Below are positions 1-13,836 of a stretch of DNA of 64,000 nucleotides, one piece after another (positions within the stretch are counted from its first letter, which is position 1; every line of letters starts with the position of its first letter). Origin of the DNA: Pithys albifrons albifrons. Its lineage: Eukaryota; Chordata; Aves; Passeriformes; Thamnophilidae. Under the pieces are notes generated by a model. That model was not told the origin of the DNA and did no database searches. It saw only the letters and a list, made by a program, of their open reading frames with translations. Where the stretch lies: NCBI RefSeq assembly GCF_047495875.1, contig NC_092463.1:15000724-15064723 (forward strand), written 5' to 3'. The translations under genes and the position numbers were made by a program.

Positions 1-2001
1 AAAGAAGGGGATAACTGAGGAAAGTTGAAAGAGATCCAACAGTGATGTTACAGCTGCTGTTTGGTTTGGGATTTTCTTTTTAAATCCTCCTAGTTTTTAT
101 TGTTTTGTTTTTTAAAGCAGAAAAATTATTCATAGTTTTGTCATACAGTAACTTTTAGAAAGGTGGGTATGACTTTAAATGGAAATAAGAAATAAGGGGT
201 ATATGTAAGTGGGATGGAACAGTTACTGAATATTGCTTTCTTTAACGTTTTGCTACTCAAAAATTTTAGCACAATTTTCTTGGAAAGTCCCACTGTAGTT
301 TCTTAACTGCTTCTAGCAAAAGAGAAGGGGCCATGTGGGAAGCCACATGAAGGATTCGCTGATGATTCCACCAAGTTGATGGTTTGTTCTAAGAGGTTTG
401 CCTGCAGTGTTCCATCTTTCTTGGAAAATGACTCATTAGCAGTAAAGACAGCTGAAACTAGTCATCAGGTAAGGAAAGGGGGAGCGACAACATTTAGTGA
501 GAAAGGACCATGATGGCATATGCCAGTAACAAACTGATCTATCCTGATGAAATTTAAAGGTTAAGCATAAGTTATTATTTTAATAACAGATGACCATAGC
601 AAATCATGGCTGAAAGTGCATCTAGACTGCTCTGGAAATAAGCAACATTATCCAGTATCTCTTTCATATTTAAAAGTACATTTAAAAGCCATACAAAAAA
701 TTATCTTAGTCTTAATGGGGAAATAAATTCAGGAAACTAAATTAAATTCCTGAATTTTGCTATGAAACTGCTCTCTCCCTCAGGATACTGAAATCAATAA
801 TGTTCCTTCTTATGGTGCACATCTGAAAATCCCTATTGGCCACAGCATAAAATTTTGCTACTGAGGCCTTTTGCTGTTATTTTACAAGTCCAGTGATGAC
901 CTTATTCAAACTTCTAAGTTTCCACACATACATTTGCACCTCGAGCACAGCTGCCCAGACATGTCAAGCTGAAGATTTTTAATAGTGTGTCATAAGAGTC
1001 ACAAAATACATTAAAAGATTTTGTAGCTAGCAAGGGAAAGAGCCAAACTTAACCCAGACTTCAGCAAAATTTCCATTGAAGTCTGTGATGCTGTATGGAA
1101 GTGTTCTGAGCTCTCTGTGTCCCTTTCTAAAGGAGAAACAAATGCAGCCTGTTTCCTGTGTACTTCACAATGCCTGAAGCCCACAAACATTGCAAGAGAT
1201 AACCAGCTGCAGTGATCATCAGGCACTGCAGCAAAGAAATCTCTATTAGCATGATGGGATTTTTATTCTGATCTCTTTCCAAATAAGCATCAACTGTAAG
1301 TACTTGAGGGGCTTTTACTGTCAGTTGAGTAAAGGAAAGATGACACCTTAGGAAATTTAGTCTTTCAAGAGTTGGTGAGGTGATACTTTTGGAGGGACAA
1401 GTAGGCTAAGAGGTAATGAAGCAGAAGGTTGATGTGAAGATCAAGTTGGCCTGGGCAGGATTGTTTGTCACACAGCCCATTATGGAAAGAAGGGTATGAA
1501 AAGGAGAATAATAACAGAGAGACTCAGTCACAGCCAGAACTACTAACCAGTTGAACTGCTTCTTCTGTTGTGTTGCTTGATGCTCAGTGCAAGAATCAAG
1601 GGAAGAACTCACACATAAAAACTTGCTATACAAAGAGGCTGCTTCCCTTCCTTTTCCTGACAGTCTTGATTTCTTGCCTGTGCTCCCTTCCTTTTCTAAC
1701 CTGTTCACATCCCATGCCCTCTAGATCTGTGCTCCCCTCCTCATCCTATCTCCTGTGACACCTCTGCTGTTGTAACTCCAACCCTGCCAGCTTCCACTCT
1801 TCTTACTTTTGGCTCTTCCATATCCCTCCTCTTATACACTGTTTCCTTTGTAGGTACCTGTCCTACTTGACAATTTAAATACCTCAAAGTGGTCTGTAGC
1901 TGGAGGACAAGGAGAGGATGTCTTCTAGCAAGGCCACAGAGAAGGAAAATTAGAAACGTTTAAAATCTGCTATTTCAAACAACGAAGCATGATTCCTCTC
2001 A
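1..2001. other. Intergenic DNA, no gene recognised
   Basis: AT-rich single-copy-looking sequence. Open frames are short, lie on both strands and have no recognisable protein similarity. No CR1 tail, LTR end or RNA gene was seen. On the layout inferred here it lies downstream (3') of C14orf132. Confidence 0.6.
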
Positions 2002-2006
2002 CAGGG

Positions 2007-2549
2007 TGAATTAAGAAACAATCAAATCCAATAGAATTGAACAAAATCCTTCCTTTTATTCAACATTGGGAACATGGGGTAACTCCACCAAAGACATGTT
2101 CAATAAGACTTTTGCGTTTCCAGGTTTATATACTTAGTTACAACTGAAAATGCCTCCCCAAAGTTAAGCAGGATATTTGGGGTGACTTTTAACAGATCTA
2201 ATGGGCTGCTCTTATCTCTGCAGCTCTATATTTCCTTTTAACTAAACAATGTTACAGCTTCAGTCCTCTAACCTAGACAGGTTTTCTGATTTATTTCTTA
2301 CAGCTGAGCTTCTAATGTAGTCAGGGTTTTTGGTTTATGTCTTTAAATTCATCTTACAGTTACAGGGTTAAATTCCTCTTTGTCTAAAGCTATGCATGGT
2401 TAAGATAACTGAAAAACTTGGCTACAAGCTGAAATAAAAAATTAATATAAAATATAAAAGTTAGTACAGATCTGATTAAAAATTAGTAAAGACTATAAGA
2501 TTTTATGGAGAAGGGATAAAATCCATTTTCTTGAGGGGTCCCTGTATCA
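2007..2549 (-). mobile_element. Solo LTR of an endogenous retrovirus (543 bp)
   Basis: Read on the minus strand, the element starts TGATACAGGG at 2549 and ends TTCTTAATTCA at 2007, giving the canonical TG...CA termini. It is flanked by the 5-bp duplication CAGGG (2002-2006 and 2550-2554); the match extends to TCACAGGG if the last LTR bases are counted. Promoter and processing signals lie in the expected order on the minus strand: a TATATAAA box at about 2125-2132, then AATAAA at 2055-2060, about 50 bp before the 3' terminus, which implies a short U5. No internal gag, pol or env sequence is attached, so this is a solo LTR left by recombination between the two LTRs. The 5-bp duplication fits ERVL-like or some ERV1-like groups; the family is not assigned. 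Because the duplication is intact, the insertion is not very ancient. Confidence 0.85.
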
Positions 2550-2554
2550 CAGGG

Positions 2555-5500
2555 CCTCCCCAATTCTTCTGCCAGTATGCAATTGTGGAAGCTGGCTACA
2601 AAACCTGCAGTAATAAAGATGTTCAGCATCTGTGTAAAGAGGGTGAGAGCCTGGCCCTGTGCTGACCAGGAACTCACCCTCTGCACATCTGGGCATCACT
2701 GCTCTGGTGGCTGGTGAGGTGTGGAAGAGAGGCCAGACAGTCTGAGTACTCAAACACCCTGCCTGTGAGAGCCTTGCTTGTGCCTTTGCTGGGATGTGTG
2801 CTGTCCTGAGATGGTTTAGCAGGAGGGAAACCAGTCCAGCACTGGTACTGGACTGAGTTCTAATCTTGGACTTCCAGTTCCCTGTTCTGCCCCAGACTGA
2901 GGCAAGATTTTGTGACTGAGATAAGGAAAGTGCTGAAGTCTTCAAACCACTAATATACTGGACTTGAGGGTATTTTCCATTAAGGTTTTATGTGTTAGCT
3001 TTTAAGCCGCCATTGCTTTTTCAGGGAATAATGGAAGCCCATACCCACCCCTGTTCTTTAATGCTATACAAAAAGTACAACTTGTGCAAGAACGATAACT
3101 TTTAATAAGCAGATTCTGTTTGGTGACAAAAGCTCATAAATGATAGTTGTTGAGAAAATAAACAGTTCTAAATCAAGCTTATTTGTCAGAATGGCATTAA
3201 AGTGATGTGTAGCAACCTCATGAAAATATTTTTCTGTAGTACTCCATGAATATTAAATATTTATAGTTAATAAACATAAAAGGCATGTGCAGTGAAAAAA
3301 GCAAGAGGGAGTATGTGGGTTGTTGTGGAGAAGAAAAATAGAGTTTTGTTTGTTGTTTATCTCTCAAATAATTTTAAACTTTGAATACATGTAAAGTACA
3401 AACACTTGTGAAGTAGAATGCTGGTTATGGTGACAAGGGAAGAAGAGCTGCTCACAGCTCATGCTCTACTTGCCTGGTGACATGGAACAGTTAAGGGATG
3501 ACTGAGGGCGTGGGGGTTGTCCTGCCTTCTTATGATCTAAAGGTCAGTGAGACCGAATGTCAGCCTACTCTTATTACGTGTATGTTCTTTATGTCCAGTA
3601 ACCGTAACATAACTTTAAGTTCCAATTTAAGGAGGGAGACAAAAATTACAGAAAAAGGATTTTAGTCCTAAAAGTTTAAAATTCCAAAGGGGTTTCCTTC
3701 CTAATTGACCTGATTGTATTTTTTCATAGAACCTGGAGAACAGAAAACTATAGGCAGTTTTAGTCATGTGTAAAAGTTCTGATTTCTGACAAGCCTGGGG
3801 ATAACCAGGGCCTACATCTTTATGAAATATGACCTGATTTTTAGGATTCTACTTTTGGGTTGCTAAGAAGAGCACTTCCATGTGCAAATTCAACCTGGAA
3901 AATCATCTTCCAGCTGATTTGGTACAGTAGTGCTCCTTGCTGTGTTCAGTGCGGTGTTTGAAGGCTTGTCTGCACTAACTGGGGTGACAACAAGAGACAA
4001 AGACCTTTGTGAGACTCATGAAGCTAAACTGGCGGTCTTCTTTAAAATTTGTTTATTGTAAATAAAGGTCTGGCTACATTTTTGTTGTGACTTCATGTGC
4101 ACACCTTATTAATTTTGTTTTCTAGTTAAATGACAGCCTTACGTTTTAGTTTTTGTTGCAAAAAGGGAATGGTTATAAAGGAATAGATTCCAACTGAAGT
4201 GAATGTGAAGTCTGCCTGGTCCTCCATCTGTAAATATGTGTGTAAAGTATTTCTGAAGCTGAAAGCTGAACCAAATGCTCAGCTGATTTTATTGACATGG
4301 ATTTTTTTTCCTTTTTTTTGAGATGATACGAAAGCCATCCTTGCTCTCTCTTCCCTTTGCTCCTTCCAAATAACTGTCTTAAGCCAATTTATTTATTCAA
4401 TTGGAATATTGAAAGAAGGAAAGCCTGTGGGCGTGTTGAGCGTCTGCCATTTTAGCAAGTGTATCAATGCTTGAAAACATCCTGGATGAGCTGCTTTGGA
4501 CAAACAGTCTTTCCTGTATTCAGTCAGAACAGGCAGACACTTGTTTAATTAAAACTCTAGTAATTATCTGCTCGAGAAACTCCAGCAGCAGCAGAACTCC
4601 TGGTGGACACAGTAGGCTGCAGGGCACAGCAGGGGCTGTGCCTGCTTCCACTTGCTGGAATCTTTTAGCCACATTAACCTTCTTCTGCCTCACAGGCTGG
4701 CAGATCTCAGATGCTTCAGTGTCACTGGGTGGAGAAATCCCCCAAACCAGATGTACGTGCCACATGTGACACCTGCATAGTCTTGCTTGCTTGGAAAAGC
4801 CCAGAGCCACGAGTTCAATTTCACACTTGAATTCTCTCTGAGTGGGAACAGTGGCACACTTCTGCTGGGATGCACCTTTCCTGTGACTTGCTTAATTTGG
4901 ATTGGTAGATTGCAAGGAGAAGGAAAGAATCACTTGTTCTTAAAACCTTGTCTTACAGTCATACTGTGGTTGACTGGGCTGAAAATGGCCCAGGGTGTTA
5001 ATCTGGACAGATGGTTCCAAGACATGCTGTGAAGATCCTCTGTGGGATCCCCAAGTAGTACTTGCAGAACTGAAACATTGAGCATGGAAAGAGAGATGCA
5101 GTTTTATTACTGGTGATCTTAAAGTATCCTCGAGTTCCTTGAGTGCTAAAATTGACAAAATATGGAATAAAATGAATTACACTTATTTTTACTTAAGAGA
5201 TTATTTTGAAAGAAAAGGTCTTTGTATGACCCTTGGGGGTGCAGGAAATGAAACTGTGCAGGGAATTGTCCTTTTATTTTCTGCAAGTGACATCCTACAG
5301 CCACCTGGTAACACCCCCTTCACTTCTGTAACTGCACTGAAGTGTAGCCCAACTTCTCTGGTCCCTCACCAGCTGCTCCCACTCTTTGGCAATGACCTGG
5401 TGCAGTGTTGTCGAAGTAGTTCAGGGTGTCCATGACATGTGGCCCTACACCAGGACCCCAGGCAGGATCTCCAGCTGCATGAAGGTGTATCCACATTTAA

Positions 5501-8500
5501 TTATAAACTTTCCTTTCCACTTCTGGAATTCATCACACTGCCAGGTTTCATCTGCAATTCGGTTTTGTAATATAAAAATGGTTTTAGAAACCTCTCTCTA
5601 AGAGAGAAGTCTTAAAAGGATCAACAAGTTGGAGTATCTTTCAAGAAAGAGCCTGAGAAAAGAACAGTTCATGTCAACTTCCCCAGCTTTGAGACATTTA
5701 TGAGGAAAACTCAAAAAACCTTTAAAAGAGGATATTGATGCTTTTTACTCTATCTGTTTAAAGCTAGTACACATGAACTACTTTCTTAGCACACATAGTG
5801 TCAGTGTCAGATAGTGTCATTTAATTCATAATTGCCTCTTCCATCAGTTGTTTGGATCTATCAAAATTCCTTTAGTTTTTTTTTTTTTTGAGCCGTTGAC
5901 CAAGACAGTATATTTTGCTAGTACCATCAGACTTAGAAGTACAATTTAAGGAAAATTTAATGGAAGGAGAATGTTGGTAACATTCAAACACTTCAGTTTT
6001 AACAAGTCTATCCAAAGGAAAAAAAAATTGTTTTTACCTCTCCAGAATTGTGAATTGAGAAAAAAAATAGAAAAAGAAAGAAAAATTATGTGTACAGCTT
6101 TCCTCGATGTTCTGCATGTTTCCTGAGTATCTTCCATATGATAAACCAATACAAAAGCAGGGAGAAAGTTTTATAAATTGATTTGTAATTTTGACTTGCT
6201 GCATAACCTTACTTTGTTGTTGTTGTAGATGATCAGTGAAGAACATTCTAATGGGTATGGTACTTTATTCCATCCTCGGTACTTAGTCATATCCGTTATT
6301 TTACTCCTGTTAGTTACTTTTCTATTAAAAGTAATTTCTCCTTCTGAGATTACTTTTACTTGGTCTGTGTCACTGAGGGCTGAGCATTAGTGTGCTGCAT
6401 CTGAGCTTTCCCCTTTGCTGCAGACCTGTACCCATTTTTCAGATGACTTTAAAAGAGGGCAACCTCAGTGCCTGCAGCAGCAGAGCTGTGTCTTGCTGTG
6501 AGTATGTCTGAAGTAGCACTCAAATGCTTTTCTGCTTTTTTACGAGGTGAATCACCAGCATGTGCTGCCATTTGAATTGTGTTGTAGTTTGCTTCAAAAG
6601 CAATGCTAAAGATAGTATGCCAGAGAACCCCTTGTAATGCTTGTCCTGAAAAGGGTAGGTACTGATGCTCCTTTTAAAGATTACTTGAAAAATTTTCTCT
6701 TTGTTTCCACCCTCGTAGGCAATGGGAACTGATTTCCACAGTATAATTTAACTTCAACTAAAATCAATTAGCATGTATGGGAGCAGAAGACTGACACACA
6801 AACCCATTGAGATAATTTATCATGCTACAAGCAAATGACAGCTGTAAAATCATTAATCTCTTACTATTTCCATTAGACACATGGAAAAGAAATTCAAAGT
6901 TGGTAACAGTTGATATGCTAAAGCTGAGCCTAAGGACAAGAATATTCTCTCTGCATAGCTGAGCTAATTGTTGACCTCTATTTTCAGTCTATCCTTTAGC
7001 TTGAAATACAGATTTTGAGAAATTTCAGTGTGAGATAAATGTGATGCACTAATACCTGAGGCTTTTACAGCTTTTTGGAAGAAGTTGTTTCCTATCGGCT
7101 ATTTGTATTTAAATCTATTATTTATGTTTTTAAATTTAAATTTGGGCTGGGCCTGTGTACAGCTTTGTGTCAACATGGAATGCAAAATTAAGGACTTTGC
7201 AGACTTCAGACTCGTGTAAAGGTTGAAGCACTGCTAAACTCCAGTGTGGAACTAGCCAAGGCAATGATTCTCTGTCTTTTGGGATTTGACCAATATGCAT
7301 CTAATCATCAGAATGGGGAAAGGTCACTAAGAATAAACAGTAAAGGATCTTAAAAGTAAAAAATTAAAGGAAATATTTATTTATCACAGTTCCTAGAGAA
7401 CTGTTTCTGCTCCCCCAGTGCTTTGCATGTAGCCACAGGCTGAATGTATTTGTAACCGCTGGTGCTAATGCTTAAGACATATCTGGCTCTGGTCTGTGTC
7501 TGTGTCACAGCTGCACTATAAATCATACATTACACTTCAGATCTGGAAGTTCAGCAAAGTTCAAATAATTTTGAACTAAGAGATTTGCACCACTGATTTG
7601 AGTTCATGAACTTTTGTCTGTTACTTACTCATTTCTTTCTTTGAAGGAAAATCTGATTAAGAGCAAACTGTAAATGCTTTGCAGCTAAAGCAAAATCTGT
7701 GTTACATCTACAAGTAAGTGCCTGATTAAAAAAAAAACTGAGTGGTATATCTGTAGTAATCCCTCTTACTGTGAAATTGCATCATAGAATCAAAAGAGCC
7801 TTTGATACCATTTCAGCTGAATAAAATAAATTCTTCTAGAAAAAGCCTTTTCACCACTATAGCTGCCTCTCCACTTGTGCCTTTTCTGATCATGGAAATC
7901 CTCTTTCTACAGCACTGTAACTGTCTGAGTAAGAATGATCAGAGTAGAAATGTATGTTTCCTTTCACTAAGCCTTCCCCCCAAAATTAGGATTTCTGGTT
8001 TGACTTTCATGCTTTTAAAAAATCATTATTATATTGTGTTCCTAACATCTTTGTGTTTGTTTGCCCAGTAAGATGTATTCTCTTTCTATGCTAACTATGC
8101 AAGTAGTGCCTGGCTCTGTTATATACATATTTGCTGTCATCCTTGGAAGATTCAGAGGTCTTGATGGCTGGGAAGAAGGCCCCTAACTGCAGGCCTCTTC
8201 ATGTGACTGTGAGTTCAGAGCATTGCCCCAGTGTTGCTGCTAGCTGAGATGTTCTGCATCAACCTCATTTATCCCCCACCACAATAAAATGAGAAACCCA
8301 GGGAAATGGTTCTCCTGGCCTTAGCACCACTTTAGCACCAAACTAGAGGATGCCCCTCCTGGGAGAGAAGAAAAAGTATTTACAGTTCTGAACAATCTGT
8401 GCATTTTTTCCATTCCCCTTCCCAAGTGTTACTTTTTCCCTACTCCCTTACCCACACAGTTCATCTTACTGATGTGTGCTCCCACACTTTATATTTCCAT

Positions 8501-11500
8501 TTAAGCAGAATACAAGAGCTGTTGGAATGAAATAAAAATTTAGTTGCAGCTTAACCTTGTTTTATTTAAGATACTGGTCATAAGGGCAGATTTTATATTC
8601 TGCAATTGAAAGTTTCGCACTCCTCTGTCATGCTGTTGAAAACTGGAGATGGTTCTTGGCCATCTCCTGCACACTTGAGTTTTTCAAACTACTTTAATGT
8701 TCTCCCATGTAAGCTGGTCTGTGTCTGTGAGAAAGTGATGGAGCTGGTGTATCTCATAAACACCGAGGAGCAGCCAGAGCAGGGGATGCACCTAGGAGTA
8801 GGAGAAGTGGTGTGCAACTTCAAATCAAAGGTCAATCTAGATCTTTATTGTGTCCACAGCAGTGGCTGATGATGTGAATTTATAGAAAAAAATTAAGAAC
8901 AATGTAGAGAAAATTCTTCTTAACTTAGGCAGGTGTAGGATTTCCTAAACTGGCCTCTGTATCTGTACAATCTTACTAAATGCCTCTAAATAAATGAATG
9001 TATCTACTATAGGCACTGGAAGAGAATAATTATACCCAATCATGTAAATGTTTTTTGCTTCAATCTATTTCTAAGAATTGGAGGGTTCGAGATTGTTTTT
9101 CCTTTTTATTTAGAATTCCTGTAAGCAATGTTTACAGCATTTAATTTTGTTAAATATTTTATTTTCTTTGTGGACAAATCTAAAACAATTCCACATAAAC
9201 TTCAACCTTTATTACTTATTGTCAAAGAATGTGGACATTTTGTGCTGAGCATTTTGACATTGAGAGGTGTCAGCCTGGGCTGGAAAGCACTTTGAAATCA
9301 TGCTTCAGGGGCTCAGTTGGAAACCCCAGGTCAAATTGTTTGCCCTGTACTATATTATGGTGCATTTTGGAAAGTGAAAGACTATTTCTGCAATGCACAT
9401 AGTCAGACTGGAAAGAAAAACCTCCAAAAAAGACCAGGAGGGTAATGAACTACAGCCCATGTAGGGTTACTGGGGACATTCAGAGGGACCGAGCTCCAGG
9501 ACAGCTGTAATAAAAAGCATTCCTGAGTAATATGAAGCCTCAAGAATGTTTTAAATTATAAAAGGCTCTTGTGAAAGTGAGCAGCAGTCAAGAAGCTGCT
9601 AGAGGAGTTCATATCTGAACATCTGTGCTTAAATTTTCCATCTCAAATGAGAACAAGATGTGTCTGTGTATATCTGTATTCAAGGTGATTATTTTACCTT
9701 CTTTTGTTGTTTGCAGAACCGTGAACACATAAGTGACACTAAAGAAGGAATTTGTGAAGCTGCATGTTGCTGACCTCAGAACAGACTGTTAACCAGACTA
9801 TGTCCAGTGAGCACCAAATCACCCTCTGAAGCTTCCCCTTTTGCCTTTATGCTATAGAACCAAGAGTGTAAAGCTGTGCAATCAAAGATGACCCTGACAC
9901 AACACCGGTGGGTGGGCTCCACTGGATGTTGATGGTCTAGTAGAGATAAGCCCAGGAAGTGGTGCAGTTTCCATCCCATTTCTTCAGGAAACAACGTGGT
10001 TTCCATCTGGTCTTCTCCAGTGGACACAGTGGGGGAAAGCACATAACCTCAAGCGGTCTACAGTCTTGTGGATTCCCATGACAATAACAATCAGATTTAA
10101 TAAATGTTATGCTGCTATAATAGCTTGAGGGATACTATAGACAAGGCTTTTTTGAAGAGTGTTTCTGGAATTATGTGGTTTGTGCCTAATGTCATCCCTG
10201 CAATGTAAAGCACAGATGTGACTGGATGTTCTGAAGGTATTGTGGCAGCCTCTTTTATTGAGAAATTTCTGGGATGAATTGGCCTGTAGCACTCTTTGTG
10301 ATAGCTCTACCTATGAGTATGTATAAGCTACTAGGATTAGTTTCTGACATACAAAAATGCCCAGAAGTCTAGTCACTCCCACTAAAACTGGACAGAGAAT
10401 TCTTCACCTAGGAAATTAGGAGAGTAACTAGCCCTTTGTCCCAGTTCCTCTTGCTTAGAAAACTGCAGGTAATTTTTCACAGACTCTAGCCAAGAAAAAC
10501 ACTTCACAGGACATCTTTACTATAAAAGCAAGTAGAGGCAGGCATGCCTTATAGAAACCACTGGCACATGGAACAGGATTTTAGCCTAATATAGTGATTT
10601 ATTCTCTGATTTCAGCTTCTATTTACAAAGCTCAAAATAAAGCTCAGAAGCATCATACTTTGTGTGTTTGCAGCAACTCCTGGCACACACATTTATATAT
10701 ATACAGGTATTCATACAGGCTTCCCCTTAGAAACTGCCCTTGCATGCTTCTGCCAAGTACTTCAAGACAAATGTCCAGGTTTTTGCAGCAGCTCAGCTCA
10801 CTGGATGCATAGACGTTTCAAATATTTAGACAAACATACTTCTGTTGGATTGCTGAGAGTTTTGAACACATGGTTGGAAGTGCCCAGACATGATCTGAGC
10901 TGTCTTCAGTTTTCCACATATTGTTAAATGCCATGGTTATATTTTCCTGATATATTGACCTCACTGATGAGAAAAATGGTGCTGACTCCTCTGGAGAGGC
11001 ACTGTCATTTTATACCTCTTTAGAAAGTACTGGCATGCAGGTAAAATGATTTTTTTCCCCTCCCTGAACTCAAACCAACTGATGTGAACCACCACAACTC
11101 CCTGTTTCTAAAGGTTCATATCGGTACCACTAAACAGGAGAGAGTTTGCTAATTACCCTGGAAAAGCAGCAAGGGAAGAAATCCAGATGGACTATCCAGC
11201 CTTCACTACATCCAGCTCAGTATAAACAACATTCAGAGATGAGAGAGACAAATGCAATTCCATTGTTTATTGTAAGATTAAAAGCATGGGATAAATTCCA
11301 ACTACTGCTGCAAACACCTCAGCAGGAAGGGTGTTTCATCCCATGGTAAACCAAGGAATGTACATTTATGAGAAAGGTATGTGCTTCCCTTCGCCTTGTC
11401 CAGGACCTGAGGAGCTTTGAGGTGTTTACGGCAACTGCAAGGAACTGTAGAAAACTAGTTTCCCCCAGAGTGGCCTTTGATATAAATGAGTTTTAATGTA

Positions 11501-12195
11501 TCATCAGCTCATATTTTTAAGTATTCTGAATGCTATTCATCACTGAAGCAAACATTCAAGATCTCTTTCAGCATGATGCAGTTCATGCAGTCCAGAGCTC
11601 TCTGAGCTGCCAGGAAATGGGGGTACTTGGTTGTGTCACAGCACACAGGGAGCAGAGGAAACAACTGACCCCACCTCCACTTTTTCCAAGCTCTGACACG
11701 ACCCCAGGGCACTTCCTCTGGAAAAGGAGGTATTGTAATAGGAGAGGAGTGTTTGTCACTCTCTCTGGCAGCATAGGGATGAGACCTAAAGCAGGTGGGG
11801 TGATATGTGTCAGTGATTGGACAGACACAGGAGTGTGATCATCTATCAGTGATGCAATTCAGTAGTAGTTTGGTCACAGGAGCCAAGCAGCAGGGAAAGG
11901 ATGGCCTCCTCCCCACCCCCACAGGGAGGTGAGTTGTAGGTCATCCTTTGCATGTCAGAGAAAGACAGCACTAACCCTAACTTCCTGTCTGTAGTATTTG
12001 GAGGCAGTTATGTTTAGCTGTGAATAGCACTGCCAGGGACATTCTTTTCAATAAATTACTTTAAGTATAATTTCTAATGGAGGAACCAAACAGCTGGTAA
12101 TGTATTTTTCATTTTCATTATGTATTTATGCCTTTGCAGGTCAGTAGTGTCTGAAACTTGCACAAAGTACACACAGTATGTGCTGTCAGTGACCA
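2555..12195. other. Intergenic DNA, no gene recognised
   Basis: Long AT-rich tract with short homopolymer runs (for example T-runs near 5876-5890 and A/G-rich 6055-6090). The GC-richer stretch at 4570-4700 and the region 5280-5600 have short open frames, but none is recognised. The AT-rich sequence at 7080-7145 looks like simple non-coding DNA. No CR1 terminal repeat, LTR terminus or RNA gene was identified. Confidence 0.55.
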
Positions 12196-12888
12196 TCACA
12201 AGAATTTTATCTCATACACCAGAAGGGCTGACCCATCCCTTTTCTGAGTGTAGTCCAGTACATCTGCTTCTGGCTGTGTGATATGGTGATGGCTGTGTGA
12301 CTGGGCAGTCCTGCCACACTTACACTTCCACTGATCCAGATTGTTGCTCCATGGTGTTAGCAATGGATCTTGGGGACGAAGTTGGCTGTGATGCAGTTGC
12401 TGTGGCTGTACCATGCTAGTGTAACAAAACTCTTTTCTCTTGATACTGAAATAGTGCGATTGTGAATATGGTTGTGACATAAGGTCATTTTACTGTGATT
12501 GTCTCATCTTAGGTGGAAAAAGGAGGGTGATGCTGGAGAATAGTTGGATCTGCTCTTTTGAGAATTTCCCTGGTAGAGGACACATTTTGGATGATATGCA
12601 GTTGAGTTATCCAGCTTCTTTGCTTCTTCCTTGCCCAGATTTAGCATGGAGGACAAGACCAGGTTATGCTATGGTATGCAACTGCTTGTGAGCTATATAG
12701 TCTTCAGATGTTGTCCCCGGATGTGAGGCAGTATTAGGTGAGGATGTAAGTAGTCTTTTGGCAGTTCTATCCATATAATTAGGCATGCTCAAAATTACTT
12801 GGGCTGGAGACATTCCCAGAACAATCATCTCATCTATGCTAACAAAATGTTCTCTTAATTTGGAGAGACCATTACTTAACGTGGTCAA
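12196..12888 (-). pseudogene. Possible decayed transposase-like reading frame
   Basis: One minus-strand frame runs about 230 codons with only three internal stops (all TAA) and no frameshift. Near its start (residues about 11-40) it reads KLREHFVSIDEMIV and then, 15 residues after SIDE, MPN. The SIDE or TIDE motif with a PN pair 16 residues after its last letter is the arrangement around the first catalytic aspartate of piggyBac-type DDE transposases. Towards the other end, QPEADVLDYTQKRDG loosely resembles the region before the conserved GGVD motif. Identity is low, and no flanking TTAA or inverted repeats were located. The frame starts at TTG right after an in-frame stop. Transposase origin is an inference; a chance low-stop frame is a serious alternative. 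Confidence 0.22.
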
Positions 12889-13836
12889 AGGTTAACTGTA
12901 TAACCATGGGGAACTTAAGCAGGGACTTTCTGGGAAATTTGGTCAAAAAGCAAATCACAGCCTGTGAATGAAATTATAGAATTCATTAAGTGTTACCAGT
13001 GCATTTAAAATGAAACTGGCAGGTGTCCCAAGTTCTTTGATAGCTGTGATCTTTACTGTCACCATAGAGTGGTCTCTTGAACCTATTTATTACATCATTA
13101 TGTCAGCTTTGAAAGACTATTTGCCAGCTTTCTTTTTAAACTGTGAGGAAAGCCTTCCTTCCAGAAAGAGCACAACTTGAAAAGCACTGTATAAACAAGA
13201 GGATTTGATGTTTGCTTCAGAGATGAGGAGTAAACAGGATCGCCAGCAAGGCCAAGGCCTCCCAGCACCCAGACTGTTGCCTCTCTGGAAGACCAAACTT
13301 CCTCTCAGTCTGCTTTCGGCACAGACTTAAAGAACAGCAATCTTCATTATCGCTCCCCTCCCTCATATGGCTGTGCTTTTAAATACTGTGTTGGCATTGT
13401 ATGACTCTTCAGTTTCCTCCACACTATTGAATTCTATTTTCCATTACAAAGTTGGGACAAGACTGAGTGTTTACTTTCGGAAATCCAGCCCCAGAGGAAA
13501 CAATTATGGTTTTCCTCTTTTTGGCCATCTTGCTGATAATTTGTTGTGCTGTGGACACAATTTATTTTTAGTTAATTCTGAGCTGCGGCATGTGGCTTTG
13601 TTGCCTAGCATTGTTTTGCCTGTCTCACGATCATTTACCAAGATGTTTCCACTTAGACATGTTCCTTACAGTCAGTATTCCTCTGAGGAAGCTTGTCTCC
13701 CATTTCACTTCTGTTACACTTGAAAATATACAGAAAGTTTTAGGATTCTCACTGTAGGTGGTTATTGCAGTTTTCTACTCAGTCTGAAATTATATATATA
13801 TCTATATTTTATTTTTTTTAATGTTCAACACATTTA
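12889..13836. other. Intergenic DNA; possible conserved non-coding element at 13360-13730
   Basis: No gene is recognised. The interval 13367-13723 stays open in one plus-strand frame for 118 codons, but the product shows no familiar motif and both flanks lack splice or translation context. Its even base use may mean selection on DNA rather than on protein; this cannot be tested without alignment. An (AT)n and T-rich tract occupies 13790-13820, directly beside the CR1 3' terminus. Confidence 0.45.

Noticed and set aside
5448..5597. Minus-strand 50-codon coding-like frame (reads TWQCDEFQKWKGKF)
   Set aside because: Too short to exceed chance, needs frameshifts to extend, and no family is recognised.
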